The notes beneath the pieces were generated by a model. It saw only the letters and a program-made list of their open reading frames with translations, was not told the DNA's origin and did not search any database. This document shows positions 18,029 to 25,269 of a stretch of 34,158 nt of DNA, one piece after another. The position numbers and the translations under genes are program-made. Position 1 is the first letter of the stretch, and every line of letters begins with the position of its first letter. This DNA is from Akkermansiaceae bacterium UBA5689 (lineage in GTDB: Bacteria > Verrucomicrobiota > Verrucomicrobiia > Verrucomicrobiales > Akkermansiaceae). Where the stretch lies: NCBI GenBank assembly GCA_002420305.1, contig DIHT01000001.1, positions 1 to 34,158 of the forward strand. Reading direction: 5' to 3'.

Positions 18029-18295
18029 CAGCACGTTCTGGTTTTTACATTGGGAAGAAATTCATTCTCCCGCTCAGGAAGCTGGAAAGACCACACTTCA
18101 AGCCTTCATTCAAGAAATTTTGCTCGGATTAGCTGTTTGGCCCCATAATCAGCCTATAACGGACCTCCAGAACATTACCTCTCCCCGATAACCAGACTCC
18201 CCGGAACAACCCGGACAGCTACACAGGAAAAAAAGAATATCACATAAACTTGATCAGGAGATCCAAGCCGGCGGGCTCCCACGAACCCACTCCAG

Positions 18296-18685
18296 TCACA
18301 GAAGCTTGATGCCAAAGGGCTTGAGAATCGCAACCAATCCGAAAAAGAGAACCACCGTCAGGACACAGTTGACTGCGAGCGCTATTCCAAAGCCCCATCC
18401 GTTACGTAACATCCATGGAAGGACAAGGAACATGGGGAGGGTTGGCAGCACGAACCAGAAGGTGCCCTCGGCATGATTGGCTATCCGCTCGGGATCCTGT
18501 TTTTCCAGACGCATCCAGATCATCGCCAGCAAGGAGGTGAGGGGTAGCGCAATCAGGACGGCCGAAAGACGGTCGCTGACGACCTGAATCTTGGTCACAA
18601 AGAGGACCACGAGAGCCGTGAGGATGAGCTTCGTGATATCCAGCCCGGAAAAACTGATGACCTTGTCCCAAGGAATTTTGCTCAT
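18296..18685 (-). CDS. small DUF3147-like membrane protein
   Basis: A 129-residue protein with four predicted membrane helices: ~15-33 (LILTALVVLFVTKIQV), ~39-55 (AVLIALPLTSLLAMIWM), ~75-92 (FWFVLPTLPMFLVLPWML) and ~96-125. The helix arrangement, the polar EKQDPERIANHAEGTFWFV loop and the size resemble DUF3147 proteins, whose function is unknown. The start at ATG 18685 removes a hydrophilic N-terminal stretch of 20 residues that would overlap the divergent lipoprotein gene. The two starts are only 54 bp apart, so the promoters must be tightly packed or overlap. Confidence 0.72.
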   Translation of the reverse strand: MSKIPWDKVISFSGLDITKLILTALVVLFVTKIQVVSDRLSAVLIALPLTSLLAMIWMRLEKQDPERIANHAEGTFWFVLPTLPMFLVLPWMLRNGWGFGIALAVNCVLTVVLFFGLVAILKPFGIKLL

Positions 18686-18739
18686 CTCGTATACGGCTTG
18701 CTGTTGATGAAGACCGACCTTGCACATTATAAACCTGTC

Positions 18740-19609
18740 ATGCAAGAGCTCAGCTTCACACTGGCCATCAGCCTGCTCGTCATCTCCTGCTCTCCCGACC
18801 AGACAGCCTACCAGAACCCAGCGCAGAAAAGCTCAGGGATACCCCGAATTCAGAAGGATCTGGCCCGGAATTATCCCGCAGGCGTCACTCTAAACGGTGC
18901 CCAGCGAAGGTCTGTGGGCATGAAAATATGGCAGAATGAATCGGGAGGCAAGATAAGCGGACTAACCCACTGGAACGAGGGAGAGGAGTTCCCTTCCCTC
19001 GGAATCGGGCACTTCATCTGGTATCCCCGCGGGTTCAACGGGCGTTGGACTGAGACTTGGCCTGAGTTCGTGAAGTTCGCACAGAACAAGGGCGTGCGGG
19101 GCATTCCTTCCCCTGCCCTCCTTCCCGACTGCCCCTGGAACAACCGGGTGGTCTTTCAGCGCGACTTCAACGGAACGGCCCTCACAGCGCTTCGTAGCTG
19201 GCTCGTAACCAACATCGATGTTCAGACCGAATTCATCATGGCCAAGTCACAGGCCGCCCTGCCTCGGATCATGGCATCTGCCCCTGCAAGTCAGCGGACA
19301 CGCATCGAGGCCAACTATGGAAAGGTTGCTACAACGCCCAATGGCATCTACGCCTTGATCGATTACGTCAATTTCAAGGGTGATGGAACCAATCCCAGAG
19401 AGCGATACAAGGGGCAAGGTTGGGGACTCATGTGGGTTCTCGCAGAAATGCGACCGGTTCCACGCGGTCAGGCTGCGGCCCGGGAATTCGCAGCTGCAGC
19501 CAAGCGGTGTCTGGATCGCCGGGTTCAAAACTCTCCCCCCGACAGAGGAGAACAACGTTGGACAGCTGGCTGGCACAATCGCTGTAATACCTATGCCGCT
19601 CCCTTCTAA
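18740..19609 (+). CDS. lipoprotein with T4-lysozyme-like fold signature
   Basis: A 289-residue protein with a lipoprotein signal: MQELSFTLAISLLVISC, lipid attachment at Cys17. Start ATG 18740 is chosen for this; the frame opens earlier at 18698. The segment from Glu67 (WQNESGG) to Leu87-His91 (SLGIGHF) resembles the E...T-x-GIGH active-site face of T4-type lysozymes, with a few more residues between the two elements. This suggests a peptidoglycan-cleaving or binding role, but I know no characterised member. FIWYPRGFNG and the C-terminal RGEQRWTAGWHNRCNTY look conserved too. A 10-bp palindrome (19610-19619) directly follows the stop. It is divergent from the DUF3147-like gene and 75 bp ahead of ndk. 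Confidence 0.72.
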   Translation: MQELSFTLAISLLVISCSPDQTAYQNPAQKSSGIPRIQKDLARNYPAGVTLNGAQRRSVGMKIWQNESGGKISGLTHWNEGEEFPSLGIGHFIWYPRGFNGRWTETWPEFVKFAQNKGVRGIPSPALLPDCPWNNRVVFQRDFNGTALTALRSWLVTNIDVQTEFIMAKSQAALPRIMASAPASQRTRIEANYGKVATTPNGIYALIDYVNFKGDGTNPRERYKGQGWGLMWVLAEMRPVPRGQAAAREFAAAAKRCLDRRVQNSPPDRGEQRWTAGWHNRCNTYAAPF

Positions 19610-19619
19610 AACCGCGGTT
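19610..19619. other. 10-bp palindrome after the lipoprotein stop codon
   Basis: AACCGCGGTT is a perfect palindrome starting immediately after the TAA stop. It could be a protein-binding site or, with flanking bases, a small hairpin. A pyrimidine-rich stretch follows on the plus strand, but without a clean T-run. Confidence 0.35.
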
Positions 19620-19684
19620 CTTCTCAATCTTCTGCCTCTTCCCTTTGGCTTGACCCTCCCTCCCCGCGATGCAAGCTGCCGCTG

Positions 19685-20119
19685 ATGGCTACTGAAACTA
19701 CTCTTGTTCTCTTCAAACCTGACGGCATCCAACAGGGTCTCTCGGGCGTTGTCCTAGATCGCTTTCTCAAAGAGGGGTTCCGTATTCGCGGCCTCAAGAT
19801 GCTTGAAGCCAGTGATGAACTCATTAATGAGCACTACTCTCACATCGTACAATTTGACTTCTTCCCAGCGATTCAGGCCTTCATGCAGGAAACACCGATT
19901 ATCGCCCTCGCGCTGGAAGCCGAAGACGGCATCAGCAGAGCACGGAAGCTTCTTGGGCCAACCGATTCCAAGGAGGCAGAAGCGGGAACGATCCGTGGTG
20001 ATTTTGGCTGCAAGGATGAATCTTCCAAAACGCGGAATATCTGCCACGCCTCTGATAGTCCCGAAGCCGCTGAAACCGAGCTTCAACGATTTTTCAACGA
20101 AGGAGAAATCTTCTCCTGA
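19685..20119 (+). CDS. ndk: nucleoside diphosphate kinase
   Basis: A 144-residue NDK, which transfers the gamma-phosphate of ATP to other nucleoside diphosphates. The N-terminus TTLVLFKPDG is typical, the phosphohistidine is in NICHASDSPEAAETE (canonical NxxHxSDS; the Cys before His is less common), and GTIRGDFGC precedes it. Length is normal. ATG 19685 directly starts the family. The coding end is an inverted repeat (20101-20117) whose second arm runs into the TGA stop, and a second, GC-rich hairpin lies in the 60-bp gap to the convergent methyltransferase gene. Confidence 0.96.
   Translation: MATETTLVLFKPDGIQQGLSGVVLDRFLKEGFRIRGLKMLEASDELINEHYSHIVQFDFFPAIQAFMQETPIIALALEAEDGISRARKLLGPTDSKEAEAGTIRGDFGCKDESSKTRNICHASDSPEAAETELQRFFNEGEIFS
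20101..20117 (+). terminator. stem-loop at the ndk stop codon
   Basis: AGGAGAA (20101-20107) and TTCTCCT (20111-20117) form a perfect 7-bp stem with a 3-base loop; the last T is the first base of the TGA stop. There is no T-run after it. It may act with the next hairpin as a 3'-end signal. Confidence 0.4.
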
Positions 20120-20128
20120 ATGCAGCGG

Positions 20129-20155
20129 TCGCCTGCTGGCTTGTTCGGCAGGCGA
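20129..20155. terminator. GC-rich hairpin between convergent ndk and methyltransferase genes
   Basis: TCGCCTGC (20129-20136) and GCAGGCGA (20148-20155) form a perfect 8-bp stem with an 11-base loop in the middle of a 60-bp convergent gap. Position and stability fit a bidirectional terminator, although neither strand has a following T-run. Confidence 0.55.
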
Positions 20156-20179
20156 TGCCCCTCGTGATCTGGGGGGACA

Positions 20180-20731
20180 TTAACCCTTGCGGAGCACCAC
20201 CAGGAAAGGGCCGGAATTGGTTCCAGCCAACCCGTAGGTATCCATCACGGCTCCCCGCAAAGCCAGTTTGTGGGCAGCCTCTAGCACGGACTTGCCTTCC
20301 TCCTGCCCGCCCGGGTGACCACGGTAACATGCAACCGTAACAATACCCTCTGCCCGGATCACTTCCCAGGCTCTTTCGAGGCCGATCAGGGTTTCCTCAC
20401 ATCGAGTGCGGATTTGATGATCCCCACCTGGAAGATATCCCAAATTAAACATCACGGCCGCCACCGGATTAATGACATAGTCGCCTAGCCCCGCATGGCT
20501 CTCCCGGATAAGAGAGACTCTCTCGCTCGGAACACCGGACGCCTCAAGATTGGCTCGGGTGGCAATCAGAGCTTCCTCCTGAATATCAAAGGCAAAAACC
20601 CGCCCGCCAGGACCGACCAGTTGCGCCAGGAATACGGTGTCATGTCCGTTTCCCGCAGTGGCATCAACAACCTCTTCTCCTTCTTTCACCGCTGTTCGCA
20701 CAGCTTCATGCGCTCTCTCGGTAATTCGCAT
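20180..20731 (-). CDS. mnmM: YtqB/MnmM-type SAM-dependent methyltransferase
   Basis: A 183-residue class I methyltransferase of the PF06962 family. Motif I is VDATAGNGHDTVFLA, the acidic motif II lies in FAFDIQEEAL, and MFNLGYLPGGDHQIRT is the family signature. B. subtilis YtqB (MnmM) of this family methylates nm5s2U to mnm5s2U at the wobble base of tRNA; older annotations call it an rRNA methylase. The gene starts 10 bp after the stop of a FAD oxidoreductase gene, an arrangement that mirrors the two activities of MnmC and supports a tRNA-modification role. Length matches the family. ATG 20731 starts directly at MRITERAHEAV. Family call is strong; substrate is inferred. Confidence 0.85.
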   Translation of the reverse strand: MRITERAHEAVRTAVKEGEEVVDATAGNGHDTVFLAQLVGPGGRVFAFDIQEEALIATRANLEASGVPSERVSLIRESHAGLGDYVINPVAAVMFNLGYLPGGDHQIRTRCEETLIGLERAWEVIRAEGIVTVACYRGHPGGQEEGKSVLEAAHKLALRGAVMDTYGLAGTNSGPFLVVLRKG

Positions 20732-20741
20732 CGTTGTGATT

Positions 20742-21749
20742 CTACCCTACGAAGGCGTCTATATTCAAATCCTCCTCAATCTCACGATTCTCGCAGAGGA
20801 AGGCCGCCAGCCGATCAGCTACTCCCGGTGCATAGAGCACTCCCTTTGAACCCAGACCGTTAAAGATGAAAAGATTCTCATTCTCTGGATGAGAACCGAT
20901 CACCGGACGACTCTGTCGGATGATCGGACGAATACCCGCCACATGCTCAACCGTCTCAAAAGAACGAGACGTGAATGAGCGTAGTAAATTCTCAATCTGA
21001 TTCCGACCACTACTTGTTACCTCATCCGTTAGATTATGCCAGCTGTAGGTAGACCCAACCCGGAAGAGGCCCTGCCCAAGGGGGATCATCCAGCCATTCC
21101 GGCTGAGGACCCGATCCTCGGGTTGCCCAGGAATTCGAACGGTTAGAATTTCACCTTTTGCCCTGCGCTCGGGAAGAAACCCGAAGGGCCCCGACCCAAG
21201 ACCTGCTGCGCCGGCGCACATGATAGTGGGCCTCTCAACCTCCAAGCCACTGGCAAGATCAACCTCTCCGCTCTCAACGAACCCTAAATCCCGAAAGAAT
21301 ATACCGGAGGATTCGAGAAAACGTCTAGTATCGAGACGGCCACCACCTTTCCAAATAACTCCACCGTAGGGTGCCTCACAGGGACAATCCTTTGCCTCAA
21401 GAAACGCTCCTGTCCAAGATTGTAACAGCTCTTGCTTACGAGCAACAATTCGACACTCTTCTGCGCTAGCAAAGAGGCGCAAAATCGGGATTTCATGAAA
21501 GAACTTTTCCCCGAGAGTCCCCTCCACCTCTCGATAAAAACCCAGAGCCTCTCCAAGAAATTCAGAAAGGCGCCAACTAGGATTCAGACTCCGCCCAGTT
21601 ACCGGTGTGAGGAGCCCAGCTGAGATTGCAGAAGCGCTCCGTCCCTCCCCAAGGTGCAGCAGTCGAAACTTTTGTCCCCTGCTCCAAAGGCGCCACGCGA
21701 GACACGTTCCAGCCAATCCCTGTCCAACGATAGTAAGTTGTCCTTGCAT
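20742..21749 (-). CDS. FAD-dependent DAO-type oxidoreductase (possible MnmC(o)-like enzyme)
   Basis: A 335-residue DAO-family flavoprotein. The N-terminal FAD loop is IVGQGLAGTCLAWRL, followed by the AISAGLLTPVTGRSLNPSW segment that contacts FAD in this group, and the C-terminus has GIRPIIRQSRPVIGS and FIFNGLGSKGVLYAPG, closing the FAD site. The start at ATG 21749 has AAGG about 9 bp upstream and removes 27 non-conserved residues. DAO enzymes oxidise secondary amines; the FAD domain of E. coli MnmC converts cmnm5(s2)U to nm5(s2)U, and the next gene is an MnmM-type methyltransferase, so the same step is a reasonable guess. Other amine substrates cannot be excluded. The SLC13 permease gene ends 40 bp upstream on the same strand. 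Confidence 0.78.
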   Translation of the reverse strand: MQGQLTIVGQGLAGTCLAWRLWSRGQKFRLLHLGEGRSASAISAGLLTPVTGRSLNPSWRLSEFLGEALGFYREVEGTLGEKFFHEIPILRLFASAEECRIVARKQELLQSWTGAFLEAKDCPCEAPYGGVIWKGGGRLDTRRFLESSGIFFRDLGFVESGEVDLASGLEVERPTIMCAGAAGLGSGPFGFLPERRAKGEILTVRIPGQPEDRVLSRNGWMIPLGQGLFRVGSTYSWHNLTDEVTSSGRNQIENLLRSFTSRSFETVEHVAGIRPIIRQSRPVIGSHPENENLFIFNGLGSKGVLYAPGVADRLAAFLCENREIEEDLNIDAFVG

Positions 21750-21789
21750 GGAGCCTTGTTCCTTTACCGAAACCCTCGTCAATCCTCCC

Positions 21790-23562
21790 TTACGTGAGAG
21801 GCCAGACCAACGGGATAAGGAGACAGGCAATAATTCCTACAAGAATATTAAGGGGCAACCCAAAGAATACAAAATCCCGGTAGTTGTAGCCTCCCGGTCC
21901 ATAAACAAGAAGATTCGTCTGATATCCCATCGGCGTGGCCATTGCGGTGGAGGCTGCGAAGGCAACGGCCATGATAAAAGGTTCCGGATGACATCCTAGC
22001 TTGGTGGCAAGCTCAATCCCCAATGGCGCACAGAGAACAGCTGCGGGCTTGTTCAAAATCAAAAGGCTCAATGCAGCCGCCATGAAATAAAATACCCATA
22101 ACGTCACGTGTGGACCCCATCCTCCAGTGGCTGTGTAGAGCTGTCCTGCCGCTATCTCAAGAGCACCGGTCCTATCCATGGCCGTGCCCAGCGCGATCAT
22201 TCCCGCGATCAGGACCAAAACCGACCAGTCGATAGAGCTGTAGGCATCCCGAGCAGTAAGCACTCCCGACAACACAAGAAATGCGGCTCCTCCGAGCGCC
22301 AGCACGCTGATCGGGGCAAGGCCAGTGGCAGCAAGCAGAACCACCATGAGAATCGTTCCCAGAGCCAGAGGAGCTTTGTGGGGCTCAACAACCTCATCAT
22401 GGACACCCTCAAGCAAGATGAACTCATTCTTTCTCCTTAAACTCTCCAGCGCATCGGAAGTACCCCGGACGAGCAGAATATCGCCCATCCTGAGTTCGAG
22501 GTCAGCAATTTCACGCTGATGGTGCCGCCCACGCCGTTGCAAGGCGAATACCGAAACATCAAAGCGCTGGCGCAGCCCCAGTTCCCGGCAACTCTGACCA
22601 ATGAGAGGCGACTCCGGCGCAACCATCAGTTCAAAGAGCGTCATTTCTACCCGTTTCACCTCAGAGCCATCGTCCTGAAGATCAGGTGCGATACTGATGG
22701 AGTGCTGCCTGTCGAGCTCGAGAATCTTGTTAAGTTCACCGCGGATCAGAAGAATATCGCCTTCATGAAGAAGCATCTCTGCCTCCAGGCGCTGGACACG
22801 ATCACCTCGGATGAGTTCGGCCACCTTGATCCCCGCTGATGCAAGCGGTGTGTCCGCAAGGTTCTTTCCGATCAGATCTGAATCCAATCCTATGCCCACC
22901 TGTGTGATATATTCCTTGGCCTCATCCGCTGACAGAGTTGAGGCAATCGTCGTATGATTGGGTAGGAGGCGCCATGAAAACAGAAGCAGATAGGCCATCC
23001 CTACCAAAACGATAACGATGCCTACCCCTGTGAACTCAAACATCCCTACGCCAAAACCAATCTCGGCAGCATAGGAAGCGATAAGGATATTCGACGAGGT
23101 CCCAATCAAAGTGCAGCTGCCGCCCAGCATTGAAGCAAACGAGATCGGCATGAGGAATTTGGATGGACTTGCCCCAAGACGCGCGCAAACGGTCAGCACT
23201 GCCGGTATAAAGACAACGACTACCGGGGTATTGTTGATGAAGGCGGACATGAAGCATACCGCACAGAGGGCCATCACCATGAACCGCATCGGGCTGCCGC
23301 GTGAAAAATCCGCTAATTTTGCTCCCAGAGCTCGAACCATACCGCTCCTCATCAGGGCGGCACTCAGGACAAACATTGCCGCAATGGTCACTAGGGCTTC
23401 GTTACTGAATCCAAGAAGAAGATCCTTCGGCTTCAAGATGCCAAGAGCACCTAGCACAACGATAATCAAGACACCCACAATGTCTGTCCTGACTCGATCG
23501 GTGACAAATAATACAACCGTGAGCAACAGCATCACGTATACCACTATTACTTCCCAAGTCAT
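21790..23562 (-). CDS. SLC13/DASS-family permease with two central RCK_C (TrkA-C) domains
   Basis: A 590-residue inner-membrane permease. Hydrophobic helices fill residues ~1-195 and ~405-590. Between them, two RCK_C domains (~210-295 and ~310-395; ELIRGDRVQRLEAEMLLHEGDILLIRG and FALQRRGRHHQREIADLELRMGDILLVRG) form a cytosolic regulatory unit. Paired helical-hairpin motifs are visible as AFINNTPVVVVFIP with GTSSNILI in the first half and KPAAVLCAPLG with MGYQTNLLVYGPGGY in the second. Relatives import sulfate, dicarboxylates or other anions with Na+; the substrate here cannot be told. The start at ATG 23562 (MTWEVIVVYVMLLL) gives an immediate first helix. It is in the same direction as the ebo-like genes upstream (88-bp gap) and the flavoprotein downstream. 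Confidence 0.88.
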   Translation of the reverse strand: MTWEVIVVYVMLLLTVVLFVTDRVRTDIVGVLIIVVLGALGILKPKDLLLGFSNEALVTIAAMFVLSAALMRSGMVRALGAKLADFSRGSPMRFMVMALCAVCFMSAFINNTPVVVVFIPAVLTVCARLGASPSKFLMPISFASMLGGSCTLIGTSSNILIASYAAEIGFGVGMFEFTGVGIVIVLVGMAYLLLFSWRLLPNHTTIASTLSADEAKEYITQVGIGLDSDLIGKNLADTPLASAGIKVAELIRGDRVQRLEAEMLLHEGDILLIRGELNKILELDRQHSISIAPDLQDDGSEVKRVEMTLFELMVAPESPLIGQSCRELGLRQRFDVSVFALQRRGRHHQREIADLELRMGDILLVRGTSDALESLRRKNEFILLEGVHDEVVEPHKAPLALGTILMVVLLAATGLAPISVLALGGAAFLVLSGVLTARDAYSSIDWSVLVLIAGMIALGTAMDRTGALEIAAGQLYTATGGWGPHVTLWVFYFMAAALSLLILNKPAAVLCAPLGIELATKLGCHPEPFIMAVAFAASTAMATPMGYQTNLLVYGPGGYNYRDFVFFGLPLNILVGIIACLLIPLVWPLT

Positions 23563-23649
23563 TCGTGCACCACTAGGAATGCACCGCCTGCCGTGAGTGG
23601 TCAATCTGAACCGCAGCTCACCGCACCACGATCTGGAACAGGAGCCTTG

Positions 23650-24447
23650 CTAGAGCGTGAAATTGGGACTCTGCCTGAGGAAGCTCCGAGGATTTTCGTA
23701 AATCACTTTTTCGACAAGCTCACCAGCGTGTTGGCGCTTCTTCATCTCCAGGGCACATTTGATGACGGCCAGAGGATCAGAAATTCCCCAGTCACATGCC
23801 GAATTCATCCAAATGCGTTCCATCCCAAATGTCTCGAGAATGTCGATGGCCCTACCTGGCGTACATTTTGACTCAGGATACAGCGTCATCCCCGCCCAGA
23901 AGCCCGCATCAAGAGCAATGGCCGCAGTATGCTCTTCGACATGGTCAATAACCACACGATCAGGATTGACCTGAGCGTTTTTCAAAGCGTCCACAATCAA
24001 ACGCGTCCCCTTGAGCTTGTCCTCCAGGTGAGGGGTATGAACGAGGATGGGGAGATCTCGCTCCTTTGCGAGAGCGATATGCTCCTCTAAAATCGTATGC
24101 TCGTTTTTCGTATTCTTGTTCAGGCCAATCTCTCCAATCCCGAGCACGGTAGGCTGATCAAGGAATTCCGGGATGATCGACAAGACCTCTCTTCCAAAAA
24201 CAACATCATCGCTTTCCTTCGGATTGATGCAGAGCCAGGTAAAATGTGGGATTCCAAATTTTGCAGCTCGGGCAGGTTCATACTGAGTTAACTGACGGAA
24301 ATAATCCTTGAACCCCTCTACTGATCCTCTGTCATACCCCGCCCAGAAAGCGGGTTCACAAAGGGCCTCACATCCGGCCTGCGCAATAGACTGGTAGTCG
24401 TCTGTGGTCCGACTGACCATGTGAGCGTGCGGTTCGATATAACGCAT
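23650..24447 (-). CDS. eboB: TatD-like metal-dependent hydrolase, EboB type
   Basis: A 265-residue amidohydrolase-fold protein. Metal-ligand motifs appear in the expected order: EPHAHM (His7, His9), GIGEIGLNK (Glu), LVHTPHLED (His), VIDHVEEH (His) and NSACDWG (Asp). It differs from housekeeping TatD DNases in the N-terminus (MRYIEPHAHMVSRTTDDYQ) and in the CEPAFWAGYDR stretch, which are typical of the EboB branch. Ebo proteins are linked to handling and export of aromatic or other secondary metabolites, for example scytonemin precursors in cyanobacteria; the reaction of EboB is not known. It follows a short conserved gene by 41 bp on the same strand. Other ebo genes (eboE, eboC) are on the opposite strand about 800 bp away, which strengthens the assignment. 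Confidence 0.85.
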   Translation of the reverse strand: MRYIEPHAHMVSRTTDDYQSIAQAGCEALCEPAFWAGYDRGSVEGFKDYFRQLTQYEPARAAKFGIPHFTWLCINPKESDDVVFGREVLSIIPEFLDQPTVLGIGEIGLNKNTKNEHTILEEHIALAKERDLPILVHTPHLEDKLKGTRLIVDALKNAQVNPDRVVIDHVEEHTAAIALDAGFWAGMTLYPESKCTPGRAIDILETFGMERIWMNSACDWGISDPLAVIKCALEMKKRQHAGELVEKVIYENPRSFLRQSPNFTL

Positions 24448-24488
24448 GATATTCTCGGGTGTGCAGGTGAAAGTTGAGGCGATACTTC

Positions 24489-24755
24489 CTAGTCTTGGGG
24501 TGCACCGTAAGCAAACTGGATCGTGGAGCTTTCCACCGGCTCTGTTGAATGATCCGAGAGTGATTCCAGAACGGCCTTGGCGCGGGGTTGATCCCCCGGA
24601 TTCAACATCGCCTCCATAGCCTTGAGAAAGCCGGAATGGCGAAAGTCACTTTCTCCTTCATGACGATCGAGCCGGTCAAGAAACGCGGCAATGTCGATCA
24701 ACTTGTAGCGAGCATCCATGAAATAGAGGTCGAGGATGTCTGTCTTGCTGGGCAT
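24489..24755 (-). CDS. short conserved protein upstream of EboB (possible EboA counterpart)
   Basis: An 88-residue, mostly helical, acidic protein (MPSKTDILDLYFMDARYKLI, then DIAAFLDRLDRHEG and a C-terminal LSDHSTEPV segment). I do not recognise a characterised family with certainty; the DARxKLIDIAAFLDR pattern looks like a small conserved protein that sits before TatD/EboB-type genes in PVC bacteria. Its place corresponds to eboA, but it is much shorter than EboA proteins of cyanobacteria. The open frame extends to 25040, but that part would overlap the divergent gene at 24853 and has no protein-like pattern, so ATG 24755 is preferred. No clear ribosome binding site. Probably co-transcribed with eboB (41 bp). 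Confidence 0.65.
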   Translation of the reverse strand: MPSKTDILDLYFMDARYKLIDIAAFLDRLDRHEGESDFRHSGFLKAMEAMLNPGDQPRAKAVLESLSDHSTEPVESSTIQFAYGAPQD

Positions 24756-24852
24756 GCGGGGAATGTAGCCACCCGGAAAAGAATTCTGAAGGAGTAATTT
24801 GGCATAAAATCTACTGGCCCAATGTCGTTTCCCGGGGAATACAGGTCCGCAC

Positions 24853-25176
24853 ATGGGAGAACGCGACTTGGGAATACAACCTTTTGACCTTCTGATGGAG
24901 GCTTGGGGGCTCACGAACACGAACTTGGTTGAAACTTCACCAGAGCAGCTCACCCACAAGCAGGTAAGACGCGCACGGTCAGGACGCCAGCTGACCCTCA
25001 AGATGATGATGAAAATCAACCGCACCTTCAATATCGCCATCTGGTCGAAGCTCGATAATGAGCAGAAGGAAAAGTTTATCGAATATGGACATCGAGATCT
25101 CTTCTCCTATGCGAAGGGCCATGACAGCGGATCCCCGGACCCCAATAAAGAACTGGCCGCAGAGATTCGAGGTTGA
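24853..25176 (+). CDS. small basic protein, possible DNA-binding regulator, between the ebo half-operons
   Basis: A 107-residue protein. Residues ~8-45 (FDLLMEAWGLTNTNLVETSP, EQLTHKQVRRARSGRQLT) look like a helix-turn-helix: 'gene product, helix, then LTHKQVRRAR with basic residues' resembles XRE-like or clamp-type small regulators. Residues ~46-80 (LKMMMKINRTFNIAIWSKL) continue helical, and the C-terminus is hydrophilic with SGSPDPN. Similar uncharacterised short proteins with PFDxLMexxGL...LVxxSxEQLTHKxVxxAR are, to my memory, found in Verrucomicrobiota. It is divergent from the eboB side (98 bp) and 93 bp before eboE, a usual place for a local regulator, but DNA binding is only inferred. 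Confidence 0.65.
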   Translation: MGERDLGIQPFDLLMEAWGLTNTNLVETSPEQLTHKQVRRARSGRQLTLKMMMKINRTFNIAIWSKLDNEQKEKFIEYGHRDLFSYAKGHDSGSPDPNKELAAEIRG

Positions 25177-25269
25177 CCACGGCTCCGGCCAAGCTTCACT
25201 CGGCCTTCAACTCGTACTTTTATGAACCTTTTCTCATGAAGAGAATCTTGTCATTACTTCGTTCGTATC

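Noticed and set aside
24756..25040. Upstream extension of the short gene before eboB
   Set aside because: Would overlap the divergent gene at 24853 almost fully and does not look like protein; ATG 24755 is preferred.
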